Positions 45,613 through 57,785 of a stretch of 64,000 nt of DNA are shown here, in pieces (positions within the stretch are counted from its first letter, which is position 1; each line of letters begins with the position of its first letter). The stretch is from Massospora cicadina (lineage: Eukaryota > Entomophthoromycota > Entomophthoromycetes > Entomophthorales > Entomophthoraceae): contig JAKSZP010010635.1 in NCBI GenBank assembly GCA_022478985.1, positions 1 to 64,000 on the forward strand, written 5' to 3'. The notes below the pieces were generated by a model. It ran no database searches. It was given only the letters and a program-made list of their open reading frames with translations, and had not been told where the DNA came from. Made by a program: the position numbers and the translations under genes.

Positions 45613-46773
45613 GCTTTAATGGGGAAGAAACTTGGTATTATACCTGCACCAACAGTGGTCGCAAAATTTGCCCCCTTTGCTATGAATTGGACCACACCAA
45701 AAAAGCTTGTCAATATAATTCACACCCTATGAATACGGGCAACTCTACCCATGAGGCCACACCAACAGCGTTCAAGTGATGGGATTTTGGCTGCCCCAAC
45801 CCCACAGGCCATGAACTCAAATCAGAAATAAAATCTAGCACCTCAAACCCTAGCTGGCCAAATAACACCCATGCAACCAATCAGGAGCAGGATTGGACCT
45901 ATTTTCAATCCAGAAGATCTATCACACCAAAACTTACCCAACCAAAATCACCTACAACCTAATCTTTCTGAATCAACCAAAATCCCTGGAAATTATTGGA
46001 TATAGTAACCAAATTGGGTGAAATTTCCTAACACCAAGTTACCCAATTGATATAACACCTTATCTGAATTCAGACTTTAATGCCCCAGCCACAAGCAGCT
46101 GCATTTTCTGCAAACCCAAAGCCTTTTTCCAAAGTGACCACCAGCTAGCCGCACCCACAATGGCCAATCCCAAATCACTCCTTGCTCACAAAATGTGTGC
46201 AAAATCCGTCGCAGAATTTAAAAAAGAGCTGCACCACCCATCATTCCCCTCCAATTTTTCTCCTACCACAAAAGAGGAAATCCAACAACTATATAAAACT
46301 GCCAACACTGCTGTCAAGCATGTCACTGAACCTGAAGAATTTTCTGCATCCAAAAGCACCATAAGAGCCAATACTTAAAAAAATGGAACAACTTCTTGAC
46401 GCCCACATCCAGGCTGAACACCATGTTGCCAAACTCTTGGAGGCTTTAATCTAGGCCCAAATTACTGATCAAAACAACTATTTGAATCACCTTGACCCTC
46501 ATCCGAAGGATGTCCCAACCCCCCTGCTCTCAGCATTAATCCACCTCTACAATGCTGAGTCTGATGATGACCTGCCTGATCACCCTCCCTCTACCATGAT
46601 GGGATAAGCGACTCAACGCTGTGCCACCTGGTAGGTTATTTTCTTATTTCTTTTTGTGTTTTGCTGCCCAAAAAGGGCGTTCAATTCACGTTTTAAATTT
46701 TATTCAGTTTATTTTTTGGAATATTTTTTTCAGTATTGTTCATCCCCTGGTTGGCTTGCCTTGACAAAAAAAC
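45613..46773 (+). mobile_element. ORF1-only LINE-like element (half-LINE C), 5'-truncated
   Basis: Starting at about 45625 the plus strand encodes ETWYYTCTNSGRKICPLC and YELDHTKKAC, aligning with the end of the LINE ORF1 RRM region and its CCHC knuckle (PFWVTVDSAPPICTHC). An Asn/Pro-rich stretch, a conserved SDHQLA segment (about 46137) and a C-terminus ending STMMG-stop at about 46606 follow. A 3' UTR then ends at about 46735-46773 with CATCCCCTGGTTGGCTTGCC, the LINE tail. No endonuclease or RT sequence lies between. A weak target duplication (gttaccaataaacagaaa at 45592 against gttatacaaaaatggaaa at 46774) is possible. Confidence 0.7.
45625..46608 (+). pseudogene. half-LINE C ORF1-like protein
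   Basis: Domains seen: knuckle CPLCYELDHTKKAC, a CCHC (C-x2-C-x4-H-x4-C) with all ligands kept, at about 45668-45710; the motif INQNPWKLLDIVTKLGEI at about 45973; the DHQLA domain and a helical region at 46137-46375 (EEIQQLYKTANTAVKHVTEP); and an acidic C-terminus (NAESDDDLPDHPPSTMMG). It is expected to bind RNA as LINE ORF1p does. At least two stops and two frame changes are present. The DHQLA segment recurs in half-LINEs A and B but I do not see it in LINE-a ORF1. Confidence 0.6.
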
Positions 46774-47461
46774 TTGTTATACAAAAATGGAAAGATAATT
46801 CATTATCAGACAATTGCACAATTGGATATCTTACCTCCCAAAGTTAAGGGAAGAAGCTGAAGATAGATGTGAATCTTCTATTGCCTCAAGAGATGGATGA
46901 AAATGCTCATGATTTGGGTAAAGGACTTGCAGTCTAGATGCAGAACTATCTAGCACTGCAAGAGAACCTGTTCCACTTGACATCTACTTAGAATGAATAA
47001 GCATCAGTAGGACCAGCTCAGCTTGCAACAGATTTATGGGAATATTTTTAAGGTGTTTAGATGAGAAGATTGACGGCAAGGCCATCTCAGGTTGTAACTG
47101 GGTATGCAGAAATATTCATGAGGTATGAGGCACTAGATGAGGCATTAGATCATATTTAAAAGGCCTAGCAATTGATCTAAAGAGGTTTGAAGAAGCCGCT
47201 TGATTTAATTTTAATTAAATAATGAATATGAAAAAAGAAAAGACTAAAATTATTAAAAAATTGGATGAAGTTAATCTTGCTATATCAATCCATGCAATAT
47301 GGGGCTTATTTTCAAATCTGTTAGTGAAATTAATCAAAACGTTAAGAACAGCAATAAATGCCATAATCAAATTAAAAGAGAAAAATGATAGTACTTTTAA
47401 ACGTAACTGGCAATTAGCATTAAGATTCAAACTTTATGAGATCCTGAGACTCAAGAGCTAA
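46774..47461 (+). pseudogene. G5 gag/pol-linker remnant
   Basis: After the half-LINE, gypsy-like sequence resumes. 47222-47461 is open and reads KIIKKLDEVNLAISIHAIWG and NLLVKLIKTLRTAINAI, resembling the G2 gag-pol linker at 16650-16780 (DEANLSISLGVIKESF). 46774-47220 is broken by stops. Confidence 0.5.
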
Positions 47462-49590
47462 AGCCAAATGATGAATTGAAGTTAGGACCTGTCAAAAGCA
47501 AAAACAAAATTGGGAATAAAGGCGTATTTATGAGACCATTATTAGGTGATTGCCAAGTTGACAAGGGTTGCCTATATTCATGAAAAATATTGCAGATGGT
47601 CATTTAGGGAGGAGGGCCAATATTAACACATTTTAAGTATTGATTCTTGGAGAAAATCGCAATGTCCATGTGGGATTTCAGGTTTTGGGGTTGGTAATTA
47701 GTGCGTTTAAAACCGAATTACAATAATTTTCAGTAGAAGTAGGTTTCTCTACTACAGGATAGATTTTACAGGTGGTTATCAGACCATTTTATAGTTAAAT
47801 TTACTAACGCTTTTAAATGAAATTAGGGATGGTTTTGTTTAAAAATTTTGCTAATAATAAAGGAAGGGTCAAGGAGAAAACACTTTTAAGATATTATAGT
47901 TTAGTATTTAAACCTAACAAGGCTAAAAGTGAGTTAGGTCACAAATTTGGATTAGGCTAGGAATACTGTACTAGGAAATATTTTTTTAGTACTAGATGCT
48001 GTACTAGGAAATATTAGGTTTAAGCCTATCATGGACCTTAAGATCGCCTTGCTCTGATGGAATGGCTGATGGGAGGTCAGTAGCAGGTAATATAAATCCG
48101 TGAGGCAAGGATTTAATTTTTACCTAATCTTTGGAAAGAAAATATTTGCGCTTGATGAAACCCCCAATGACATGGATATGGCATATGAAGTTTAGAATGG
48201 CCTTCCAGTTGGGATGCAGAAGCACCAAAAAGCAAGTCAGAATGTCAAGGCATTACCACTTAGACGACTTTGTATGTCATGGGAAATTGGGAAACAAAGG
48301 CGCGTTGATGTGAGGCAAGCGTAAAAAGAAACCCAGCAATGAAACAGGCTATTACAACTCCAGACCCTGAAGGCCTTGCTGCAGGGAGTTGCAGTATTGG
48401 AAAAACTGCTTTGTGATACTCCATTAGAGGGTTTGACACAAAAGCAGTGGTGAGAAGAGGATCCTCATGTGAAGTTGAGATAAATGAGCCCACAGGATTC
48501 TAATACCCTGGTGGTAGGTGGCTTCAATGATTTGATTAAGTTCTACGAAATTTCTTACTCAATAGATCCTGTTGACTTTAGAGGGAGCTATTGTGACTAT
48601 CAAAACTGGTATTGCCCAGCCAATGTAGGGGTTGATGGCCACAATTTTAGTGCCATTGGGAGCTTGGTAAGAGAATTTTGAAGTAAATATAAAAATTTGG
48701 GAACTTGTGGAAAGATTGTATTGTGAAGTTAATTTAAGAAATTGACATAAAATTTTCTCAGTGCAAAGCAATGGATTAAATAGTATCTAATTTGGGACAG
48801 CTGTAAAAGCACAGGATAGGGCCCTCAAATTTTTGAACCAAGCAGGCAAATTTTTGAGGGAGGGGGAAAACAACTTCAATACAAACTGACATCAAAGGAA
48901 TTGGTGGCAAGCTGAGTCACTATTGGGTGACCATGAACGCCTGACTTAAGGCTTTACTGCATTTCTGAAAGTTAGCGCAATTGCATCTGGACCAATGGGC
49001 AATGGGAACCCCCAAGTCCACCCCACATAGGGGAAGCACTAACGGGTCATAAACGGGTTTTTGGATGGTCAACACATCCATGCCTGGTCACTGGGGCGTT
49101 CGTTCAGCCAAGTGGGTAACATTGATTGACAAGGAAATTCTTTAAATGGGGGTTTCGTGCTATTGGCAACAGTCCCTGATGGAGGTACAAGACCTTTGGG
49201 ATTTGTCCGATGATTTTGAGGGGATTTCAGAGTTGGCAACCTCATTACCCAATGGCTCAATGCCATTGGCGCTTTTAACCAATATTTCATTGCTTATCAC
49301 ATTCTGACTATGAGGTATGCGCCTGTTGGGCTTGGTCCCCATAGATTTTGGAGCAAGTTTTTAACCAATGACATTTTTCAATGACCTGATGTTATTGTTG
49401 AGTGTTGTCATGGATTTGGCAATTAATTCCATAACTACTAATTGTACATGCCCATTAGGCCTTAATATCATGGTTGTAAGGCTTTTTGACTTCGATTTTG
49501 AGGGCTCAATGTCATTGACTTCATAAAGTTCTTCTAGTTAATGAGGGGTGGCAGTTTCTGATGATTTTCACACAAACTTCTTAATCTCCA
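47462..49590. other. degenerate unassigned region
   Basis: Probably old gypsy sequence of G5 (plus) grading into the 3' side of G6 (minus), but no domain is recognisable. Plus-strand pieces at 48150-48681 read LLQLQTLKALLQGVAVLEKL and MSPQDSNTLVVGGFNDLIKF without identified family. A minus-strand frame at 49342-49160 (QNVISNEILVKSANGIEPLG) is also unknown. A 17-bp direct repeat (ctgtactaggaaatatt) occurs at 47966-47982 and 47999-48015. Confidence 0.35.
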
Positions 49591-49899
49591 TACTAATTTG
49601 GTTGAGGCAAGAGCTGGGACAGGGTGAGGTTCTTCAGAGGGAGAGCTGTTATCCAGTGCTTGGCTACCACATGGGCGAGATCACCTTGTGTGATACGAGG
49701 GATAGCCGCCCTCTTCTGACCATTTTTATTCATAAATGGGAAAACTGCACAATCAAAGCAGAGGGATCGCTCCCCTAGAATTACACCCTCCAAGGCTATA
49801 AAAGGATTGGTCACAACGTAGGTGGTTTAACTACTTTATGCAGGGGATGGTAAAGATTTTCATAAAATCTCTCTGATTTTGCTTCAATTTTTGGTAAAC

Positions 49900-51300
49900 T
49901 TAATGCTAGCCCAGGGGCTTATCAGCTGAGGTTTAGGGGCATTAGTATTAACCCATTTTGTGGGGTTCCACCAAGAATTGACCAGGGTTTTTTGGCCAAA
50001 TTTACCCTATAAAATATCAAAATCACTCTAATGAAATATGGGACTTGTAATTTTTCTGACATCACACCCTTCAAGAGTTTTGGGGAGAATAGACCACAAG
50101 AACCAGCCATGAACTTGGTTGACAGTGATCAGGTAGCAAGGGATTTGATGGAGTACTTGTCCCCTCGCCTTGTAAGTGACTACAAAAGGTCCTTCCCAAA
50201 TAGTTCCAAGCGTCCATCCTCTAGGAGTGTGACAATTATGATATTACAACACCAATTCAGATACATAGAAGGAAGATAGAGGGGCTGGATCTCATTAGCT
50301 GCTTGACCACCTTTTGTGACAGTTTTGGAAAACTAAAAATAGCATCTGATTGTAACTGAATGATATGCTGAGCCAACTTTTTCATGACTTTCTCAGGGTC
50401 TGTCATATCAAAGAGAATATCCTTGGCTAATAATGTTAGCACTCCAGGTTCTCATCCATACAGCACATGAAAAGGAGACATTTTGAGGAACACTGGTAAC
50501 AGTTATGATAGGTCATTAGGGACTTTGTAAGTACAGAGGCCTGTGAAGGTCTGAAGTGGTCATTTTATGTAATATAGAGACCAGGGTCCTATTGGCTCTT
50601 TATATAGTACCATTGGTTGAGGAATTACAGGGGGCTTAAAAGAGCTGTTGCGTGCCCATGGAGGTAACGTGGATCTTCACCACTCTGTAGGTAAAGTTTT
50701 TTCCACTGCTACAGAGCAGAACCTGGTGGCAACCATGTCAAACGAAAATAAACTGATGGAGGAAAGTGGCTTTTGCAATTTGAGCAGAAAGAGCAACAGC
50801 TTCAACCCATTTGGTAAATGGTTTATGTCTACCAGATTGTATTGATTTCACCCAGTATTCTGGGGTAGAGGTTCAAATACGTCATAACTTATGGTGTGGA
50901 AGTATTGTTGAGGCTTAGTGGGATGGCATTAATACCAAGTCTTGAAGCTTAATTGCTTTTTGCAGGTCATACAGGCGTCCAGGACCTCAATTATGATCTC
51001 TATGACACCCTCTCAGAAATAGCGCTCTTTAACCCACTAATAAGTTTTATGTACGCCGCTATTATCTAAATTAGAATGGGATTCCAAAATTGACAGGTAC
51101 TCTCTTGGATGGCTGGAGATAGGGCAACCAGTTAAAACTACTTTTTTATATAGCTTTCCACTCTCCAACTTTGTGTTGCAGGAATGCCGCGCTATCATTT
51201 TTTGTACAGGTTCATCATCATCCCCCATGCACTATGAGTCATCAGGAGGTTATATAACCTCTTGGCTTCACTATTATCTAAATGAATGACAGGCAGTCAC
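49900..51300 (-). pseudogene. G6 integrase
   Basis: Minus-strand reading: 51228-51037 (KLESGKLYKKVVLTGCPISS, then HSNLDNSGVHKTY), the lead-in and the first His of the zinc domain, and then a CMTCKKQL Cys pair at about 50960. Core remnants follow at about 50850-50640 (DINHLPNGLKLLLFLL). Then come MSPFHVLYG with EPGVLTLLAKDILFDM at about 50485-50400 and the C-terminal RGWTLGTIWEGPFVVTYKAR at about 50230-50160. Downstream, 49814-49593 is open (MTNPFIALEGVILGERSLCF) and may be a C-terminal extension. Stops are frequent. Confidence 0.72.
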
Positions 51301-51990
51301 ATCTACCATCAACGTTCATATGATGAGTTCCCACCTGATGCTCAATTGGCATGTTATATTGCTGGAGCTTCAAAGCCCAGAGAGCCAACCATCTATGGGA
51401 TTCTTCATATTCTTAAAACACCTTTATGTGATGCGAGGTTAGTAACCACTTTAAGTGAAGCCTCATATAAGAAGGGTTAGTACTTCACAGCGAGCAGGAT
51501 TACAATTTATTTCTTATTTTGCCGTTGTAAATTGTGTTCAGCTTTTGAGAGCATCTTGATGAAGTAGAAAACAGGAAGATCGACCCCATGCTAGTCTGAC
51601 TGAGCTAAAATAGCGTCAACGGTGTAATCAGAGGCATCTGTTAACAGCATAAAGTGATTTCCATAGTCAGGGTGGCAGAGGATCAGCTGTTATTACAGTA
51701 AGTTTTCAAGGTCTCAAACGCTGCTTTTTGTCTACACTCCAATGAAATGATATGTTATTAGCCAAGAGATGGAAGAGGGGCTCACTTAGCTGGGCGAATT
51801 TTGGGATGATTTGATGGTAATACACTGTCAGACATTTACCATTGCAGACTAGAAATCAGAATGCTTTAGGTCGAGTTCTGCCAAGAAAGGGAAATGTCAT
51901 CCATTTTCAATATTCCAATGCTGTTAAGAGTTCATTTAATTATAGAAAAAAGTAGAAATCGATGAAATCGGCCAAAAGTCCCTGGCCAAT
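51300..51990 (-). pseudogene. G6 RNase H
   Basis: At about 51670-51600 the minus strand reads YGNHFMLLTDASDYTVDAIL followed by AQSD, a clear RNase H start with TDAS. At about 51750-51700 is CRQKAAFETLKTYCNN, the RT-RNase H connection. At about 51310-51290 MNVDGRCDCLSF resembles the NADGLSR end. Frames are broken. Confidence 0.75.
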
Positions 51991-52492
51991 TCTCAGTGGA
52001 ACCCCATTAATTGGGGAATAACCAGTTCAAAACCCATACGGGCATTAGTAAAATCTGAAAGTCAGATTTCTCCAACTGCACCATGGACTCAGGGGAATCA
52101 TCAAAAGCACTCCCCCAACCCCAACAAAGTCCTTCAAAGCACCTTCATGGGACCCCCCTTTTTATAGGCTTGGCGGGGTCCCCCAAGGTGCAAGAAATTT
52201 CTCAGGTGGTGATTGGCTCAAGTTTATAAAAACGTTACCTCATGGGTATGTTTGAGCCAATCAGAATTCCTCTTTCTTCACTTCGGCTGCACTGATAGGA
52301 GTTCCCAAGTCATGATATGCTATTCCTGCACATTTCCTAATTTGGACTCGTGCAGGCTATTCTGAACATATTCCCAAATTCCCCCTCGAACTTCAAATTT
52401 ACTTTATATACTAAAGATTGGAGGTCAAGGGATATCATTTTCCCCTTTATTGTGAGCCAAATAAAAACCATAAAAACCCATTTCATTAGCGC
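51990..52492. other. 500-bp segment of unknown origin
   Basis: It interrupts the expected G6 RT/RNase H connection and matches nothing else in the window. It contains two inverted CCAAT motifs about 50 bp apart (GATTGGCTC near 52212 and GAGCCAATCAG near 52254) and a TTTTTATAGG box near 52162. It could be a promoter-bearing fragment of another element or of host DNA. Confidence 0.35.
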
Positions 52493-52508
52493 TTTCATTT
52501 AATTATTT
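52493..52508. repeat. LINE-d target-site duplication, left copy
   Basis: tttcatttaattattt, matched at 57770-57785 by tttcatttaatttttt (15 of 16). Confidence 0.75.
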
Positions 52509-52739
52509 AAATTTTAAATTTATTGTGAGGAAGGCCAACCAGGGGATGGACGCTTCTGAATTTTGACCTGAAAGAAACTAAACTTAGTAACAGGGATGGC
52601 ACCCCAGAGAAGCGATGTTATCCCTTGTTGCCAGCGGGAACGCCACTAGGGGAGGGGGAGGGAACATTTAAATGGGCTGTAACCAAAATTGAACATGCGT
52701 GGAGGAAAGGGTCAAATTGATGAACCAAACTAGGATCAG

Positions 52740-55700
52740 GAGGAGATCAGTTGATAGTGACGTGGTGGGAGGTACCCAAACATCCACGCTTGAAAGTGGT
52801 CCACCAAATGGGACCGGAATCTGTGGACAGCTTATGGGAGGGTGGGGGTAGAGCCTGCGATGGCATCCAAGACAATTGTGTGGATAGTCCACATGGCAAT
52901 TGCGACCTCCAGAGCATGGAGGGAGGGTGGAAGGGGGGATACCATGGATATAGCAAACATATCTCTTGACAGACTGAAGGGATGTGTTTGATCCTGGCCA
53001 AGCAGACGTCAAACTTCGCGCCATATCACTTTAGAGGTAGGGCACTTCTCCAGGCGGTGGAACAGCGTTCCATACTGGCTACACATGACGCAGGATGAGT
53101 GTAAAGTGTTAGAGTGCTCAGCCATATGGTACACCTGCCTCAGGCAGCGCCACACATGGGAGCGGACTTGAGGCTGCAACAGAGGATGGTGTGCGTATTT
53201 CCAAATAGTTTTCTGGGTCTCAAGGGAATAAGGGATGTCCATCATGTTTAGGTAGTCCACCCTGGATAGGATATGGGGCCATGTGGGGATCAAGCCATCT
53301 TGAATGGGTAACCCCTGTATCTCCTGTGTGAACTGAGGAGAGGGGCGGCATCTCTGGACTGTGTGTCCACTAATATAAATTCTCCGCTCAGCGCTCCGCA
53401 TGGAGAGGAGGATTCGTTTGTAGTGGGTTTTAGTCCCTTGAGGACCTGTGGCCGATGGGTGTGAAGCCAGGTATTTCATCAGGGAGTGAGGGTTTGATAT
53501 ATTGTTAAGGCCCAGGGCGCGGGAGAAGTTAGAGTGGGCCGCGCGAGACCAGAGTTGGGAGGGGAGCATAGGGGCGGTGACAGCCGCAATCAGGTTCCCA
53601 GGATCTTGGCAGCATGGGCTTTAAAGTCGAGCAGGCCCTTGCCACCATGGCGACGAGGGCCAAACATGACCTCAAGCCGCACTGGCGGTGGGGGCTTGAC
53701 CATAGCCACCCTTGTAGGAGGGCATACATAGATTTAAAAAACCCGGGGAGAAGGCGATTGCATGTTGCTCCAAACCAGTCTTTGGAGAGGAGCATAGGGT
53801 TGGCTAAAAAAACCCTGCCAGTAAGGGAAGTAAGGTGGGCTCTGAGGGCGGCGATACACTTTATTACATTGTCTAGAATATGACTTTCATTACTGCTGAG
53901 GCATACCCGCCTGCCTCCACCCACACGCCCAGATGGCGGACCAGCCCTATGGTATGGCGTGGCACGAAGGGGAGCACAAGTGGGGCGGTGTGGGGTGAGC
54001 AGTGAAGGCTAGCACGTGTGTGAGCAGATGGACTGGGCTGGGCTTTGTTCGCTGGGGCCCAGCAGGTTTGATACCGACCAAGGAGGATGATTTCAGTTTT
54101 GGAAGCTTCAGTGCAGCATTACTTACCCGGGAATACTCCTGGGTGAGAGCTTCAAGCGCGCGTGCATCTTATATGAAAGACACCCCGCCCACACAGTCAT
54201 CTGCAAATGCCATCATCTTGACTGGAGCTTGGCCTAGTACATGGACCCCAGTGAGCTGGGCATTCACGTTTCGAAGTAGTGGGTCAAGGCTGAAGTTGTA
54301 TAAGATTGGGCTAAGGGGGTCTTCTTGGCGTAGGCCCCTTTGAGGGAGGACTACTTCCGTTAGGAAGCCAGGGACACGCATTGCCATTGTTGCAGATTCT
54401 GTCAGCAGCATTAACCAGTTGATGTAGCGAGGGGGCAAGCAGAATTGGTGGAGGCAGGCCCTGAGGTATTCCCAGTTTACTCTATCATAGGCCTTCTGTT
54501 GGTTAAAAAAACAAGTGCCCCAGAGGCTGTGGACTGGCATGTGTTAGCCACAGAGTGCACGTTGTCCCAAATCGACCTTCTGGGTATGAAACCGAATTGT
54601 TCTGGGGAAATGGTGGCGGATGCTACAATCCTTGAAACGGTTAGCCATGACTTTAGTTAAAATCTTTGTATCCGCGTTAGTTAAAGAAATGGGGCGCCAG
54701 TTGGCTAGGTCTAGTTTATCCCCTTTCTTGAAGAGTGTGACAGTGAAGGCCTCTTGCCCTCCTGGTAGAAGGCGCGTATCCAGAAGGCTCTGGTTAAGGG
54801 AGGCAAGCAGAAGTGAGGATATATATTTGAAGTACTTCTTATATAGCTCATATATAATGCCATCAGGGTTTGGGCATTTCTAATTTGGTGCACCGTGGAT
54901 GGCTGACCAGAGTCCATTTGGAGTAATCAAATTCTTTTTTAAAGGTATTGGGAAATGGTGCAGATGTGAGTGCTGTCAAGAAATTTCGCCACTTCATCTG
55001 GCTGAATTGGATCAGTTTGGTACAACTCGGAGTAATACTTTTGTATTTTAATTGCCACTTCATCTGGCATATCCGTGATGGAATCATCTGATCTCCGCAC
55101 CTGTGTGCAGGCCACGCTCTGGCGCAGTGCAAAGAATCTTTTAAAAAATTATGCTTGCATGAGCCGCCCTCTGTAATGTGTTTGGCCCTGTAATGAACAC
55201 AAACCTGATGTTTGTGTTGCCTTTCGAGTGCGTTGAGGTGGGCGGCTGCTTCTGCCCACTTCTGGCCCCAAGCAGGGCTGTAGCCTGTGGCTGAGATATT
55301 GGACTCCAGGTGTGCCAACTCTGCCAGAGCGCGCGAGATGATGGCTGATGTAGCTCGTGGGCATCTGGAGGAGAGGTGGTGAGAGTGGTGGATGGTATCC
55401 TCTTTAAAGGCTGACCATGTGGAAATTGGGTCCGCACAAAACGATGTAATAGACTCTTTTGCTGAAGTTGCTTATTCCACCCTAGTGGAAAATCCTGGCG
55501 ATACAAGTTTGGGTGGGCGGAGTTTGCATAATGTGGGGACTTAGCCATTGTGACAGGTAAGTGGTAGGTTATCAAGACCTGCCAGTGGTCAGAGAATTCA
55601 TTTTTTGTTGTTTGGAAGTGGGAAATGTGAGATTGAAATTTCGCCGGCGTGAGGATAAGGTAAATGCGGATCATGGACCTTAATTGGCCGTTGTGGACGT

Positions 55701-56263
55701 GGGGGCGCGTCATGTTTTTGAGCAGTGGGGCTTGCCGCAGCAGCGCGTCTAATAACCCAAGGGTGGCCTTTAGAACGCGAAGTTTTACATGACCCTGGGG
55801 GGCGTGGGATGAGGAAGGCCAATGGTCCATGGGTGAGTTTAGCTAACAGTTCATGTCGCCAACTATGAAAGGGTCAGGGGGTAATGGAAGGGATTTGACT
55901 GATGAGAAAAAATACCTGACGCTCTTGTGCACAGGTCTGGGCATAAAATATGATGATAGCGTGCACCACGTTGGCTATGAGAATGCAACAACGAGGACTC
56001 AGCCATTGAGGAAGGATTCCAATAATTAAATTAAAAAAAATTGTTTTCTAAACTAGCACCCCACAGTGCTCTGACCAAAAGGATAGGGATGGTAGGAGCA
56101 TGGACTTCCAAGCCTCCTCAGAACCTTGCGGACAGCGGGACTCCTGGATGGCCAGGATGTCCACGGGTAAATTTTTTTGTAAAAAACTCAGTTTCCTAGC
56201 CTGGGATGGCGAGGCCTTGAGTCCAGCGATATTCAATGTCCCTAAAGTGAAGGTTTCCCCCAT
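52740..56263 (-). pseudogene. LINE-d ORF2: endonuclease and reverse transcriptase
   Basis: ATG at 56263, 22 nt inside ORF1. Endonuclease: TLGTLNIAGLKASPSQARKL, DILAIQESRCPQGSEEAW, a GDMNC motif at about 55860 with a stop just after, and an intact NEFSDHWQVLITYHLP (SDH motif) at about 55600-55560. RT: a stretch near 54650 with NRFKDCS from an early frameshift, QQKAYDRVNWEYLRACLHQF, GLRQEDPLSPILYNFSLDPL and MMAFADDCVGGVSF with FADD at about 54200. The C-terminal region 53569-53009 is open for 186 codons and includes CVMCSQYGTLFHRLEKCP, the Cys/His motif. Several frameshifts are present. Confidence 0.88.
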
Positions 56264-57675
56264 CGCACCTTAGGTGTGAGGGGTGGGCACCCAGGCCCAC
56301 CAGCCTCCTCTGGATCCCCACGGGCCTTCATGGCAGTGTGGGTGTTTACAGCAATGCTATTGGTAGTTTTGTTAATTTTAGCATTCAGGTTTGTGTTGGC
56401 TTTTGCCTTCACTTTTTGTTTCCCCAACGTTGAACAAATTTTTTGTGGTGCGGATGAGTTCAGTGCACCAACGTTCAGGTCAAAAAAATTTTCAGGTAGG
56501 TTGGAGACCAAGACAGTTTCAATTGGGGCTTGATTGCAAAGGTCAGGTGAGATCGAGTCACCCTCAGATCCTCAGATTGGGTGGCCCAATTGGCATGGGC
56601 TTCCCAATCTGATTAGTTGAGGGATTCCTGAGTTGCTTCTGCCACAAAGGTTTCGATGTCCTCCTGGTGTTGGAAGTGTGGTATAGTGGAGTCGACTTTG
56701 GCCGCTTCCTTGGCCACAGCCCTGCGGGCCTGTTTGGCCTTCTTTCGCTCTTGATGGGAGATATGCTTTACTAGTAAGTAGCAGCCTTGTGCTCCCCACG
56801 GGAAAGCCTCTTTGGTGCTGGTGGTTGGTTCATAGTGCGCCTCCCTGCTGGCCATGGCCGCTGAGGGGTGCTCTTGGAATGTGATGCCCTCCTTGGTGGG
56901 GCATGCATGTGCCTTATGGCCAAATGCGTCACAGTGGGTGCAAATGGGTGGTGCGCTGTCTATGGTTACCCAGAAAGGATGGGTGGTATGTCCTTCAATA
57001 CTGAAATAAGTGGAGTGCGGGATCTGAGTTAGGTCCTTCACAATCTCCTCGGTTGGAGTCAAACTGCAATGGCTTTGCCAGTGCACAGGTGTGGCATCAG
57101 CATAAAGCATTACATCTCTAAGGATTGTATTTCGCCATATATGGCGAGACTATTTTTCAGGTGCTGCTCCAGAATGGCACGCTTGACTGTAGTGGGCAAA
57201 AAGTCAAACGTGAGGAAAATTTGGTTGGATTTTGTCCATCTGGTGAATTTGGTTTTGGTAACCCGTTGCCCTTTAAGGAGGTCAATCACTACGCGCACCA
57301 CAGCAGCTTCATCTGCTGCCTCCTTGTTTTCAAAACTGAGGTCCAGCCAACTGCATGACATGGAGTGAGGTGCAACGTACACCGCAGTCAGGAAAAAAGT
57401 GTGCACATCACCAAAAAAATTTTCCTTAAAGCTGTTTGTTATGTATCCAGAAACACCCAGAATCTGTATTACACCGACGAGAGTGGTTGAGAGTGCAGCG
57501 TGTTGATGTACTGGTTACATCGCGCCTGCCAAGTGAGGATTTCTGGGGAACTAGTGACCACCAGTTTTTTATTTTTTTCTATTCTGCCAGTATCTCTGGG
57601 GCATTTTTGCACATTGGAGGTCGCGGGCCTACCACCTGTGCCTCTTACCTTTCTCACCCAACTGCCTCCTGACAT
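56242..57675 (-). pseudogene. LINE-d ORF1
   Basis: Starts MSGGSWVRKVRGTGGRPATS at 57675. The RRM-like part at 57406-57110 is open (SWLDLSFENKEAADEAAVVR, ILEQHLKNSLAIYGEIQS). The knuckle in the open stretch 57110-56613 reads ICTHCDAFGHKAHACP with all ligands. The C-terminal stretch 56511-56242 is open (KVKAKANTNLNAKINKTTNS) and ends RWGKPSL, overlapping ORF2 by 22 nt. Only a few frameshifts separate these pieces, making this the best preserved ORF1. Confidence 0.85.
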
Positions 57676-57785
57676 GGGCGCAGACTAATCTCCTCTGTGA
57701 GATTATCAAACTAAATTCAGACTTGAATTGAGTATTTTTCAAAAGTGATTGCAATGAGAGAGAGAAGTTTTTCATTTAATTTTTT

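Larger units (their letters stand above)
49590..52492 (-). mobile_element. gypsy element G6, left part (integrase and RNase H), minus strand
   Basis: The minus-strand gypsy pol 3' half. Its RT half lies at 57786-58530 beyond LINE-d, which split the element. It belongs to a lineage different from G1/G2: its integrase C-terminus has RGWTLGTIWEGPFVVTYKAR. No LTR could be assigned. Confidence 0.75.
52509..57769 (-). mobile_element. LINE-d, full length, minus strand
   Basis: A 5.26-kb LINE of the LINE-a/-c group in G6 RT. The minus-strand 3' tail at 52548-52509 reads GTCCATCCCCTGGTTGGCC, ending AATAAATTTAAA. The 5' end is near 57769 with the second UTR hairpin intact (57687-57704) and the first one partly lost. 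It is flanked by a 16-bp near-perfect duplication. Confidence 0.94.

Noticed and set aside
45699..46783. Apparent target duplication of half-LINE C (caaaaaagcttgt against acaaaaaaacttgt)
   Set aside because: The left copy lies within codons of the zinc knuckle (DHTKKAC), so it is inside the element, not at its edge. The element must start further left, at about 45613.
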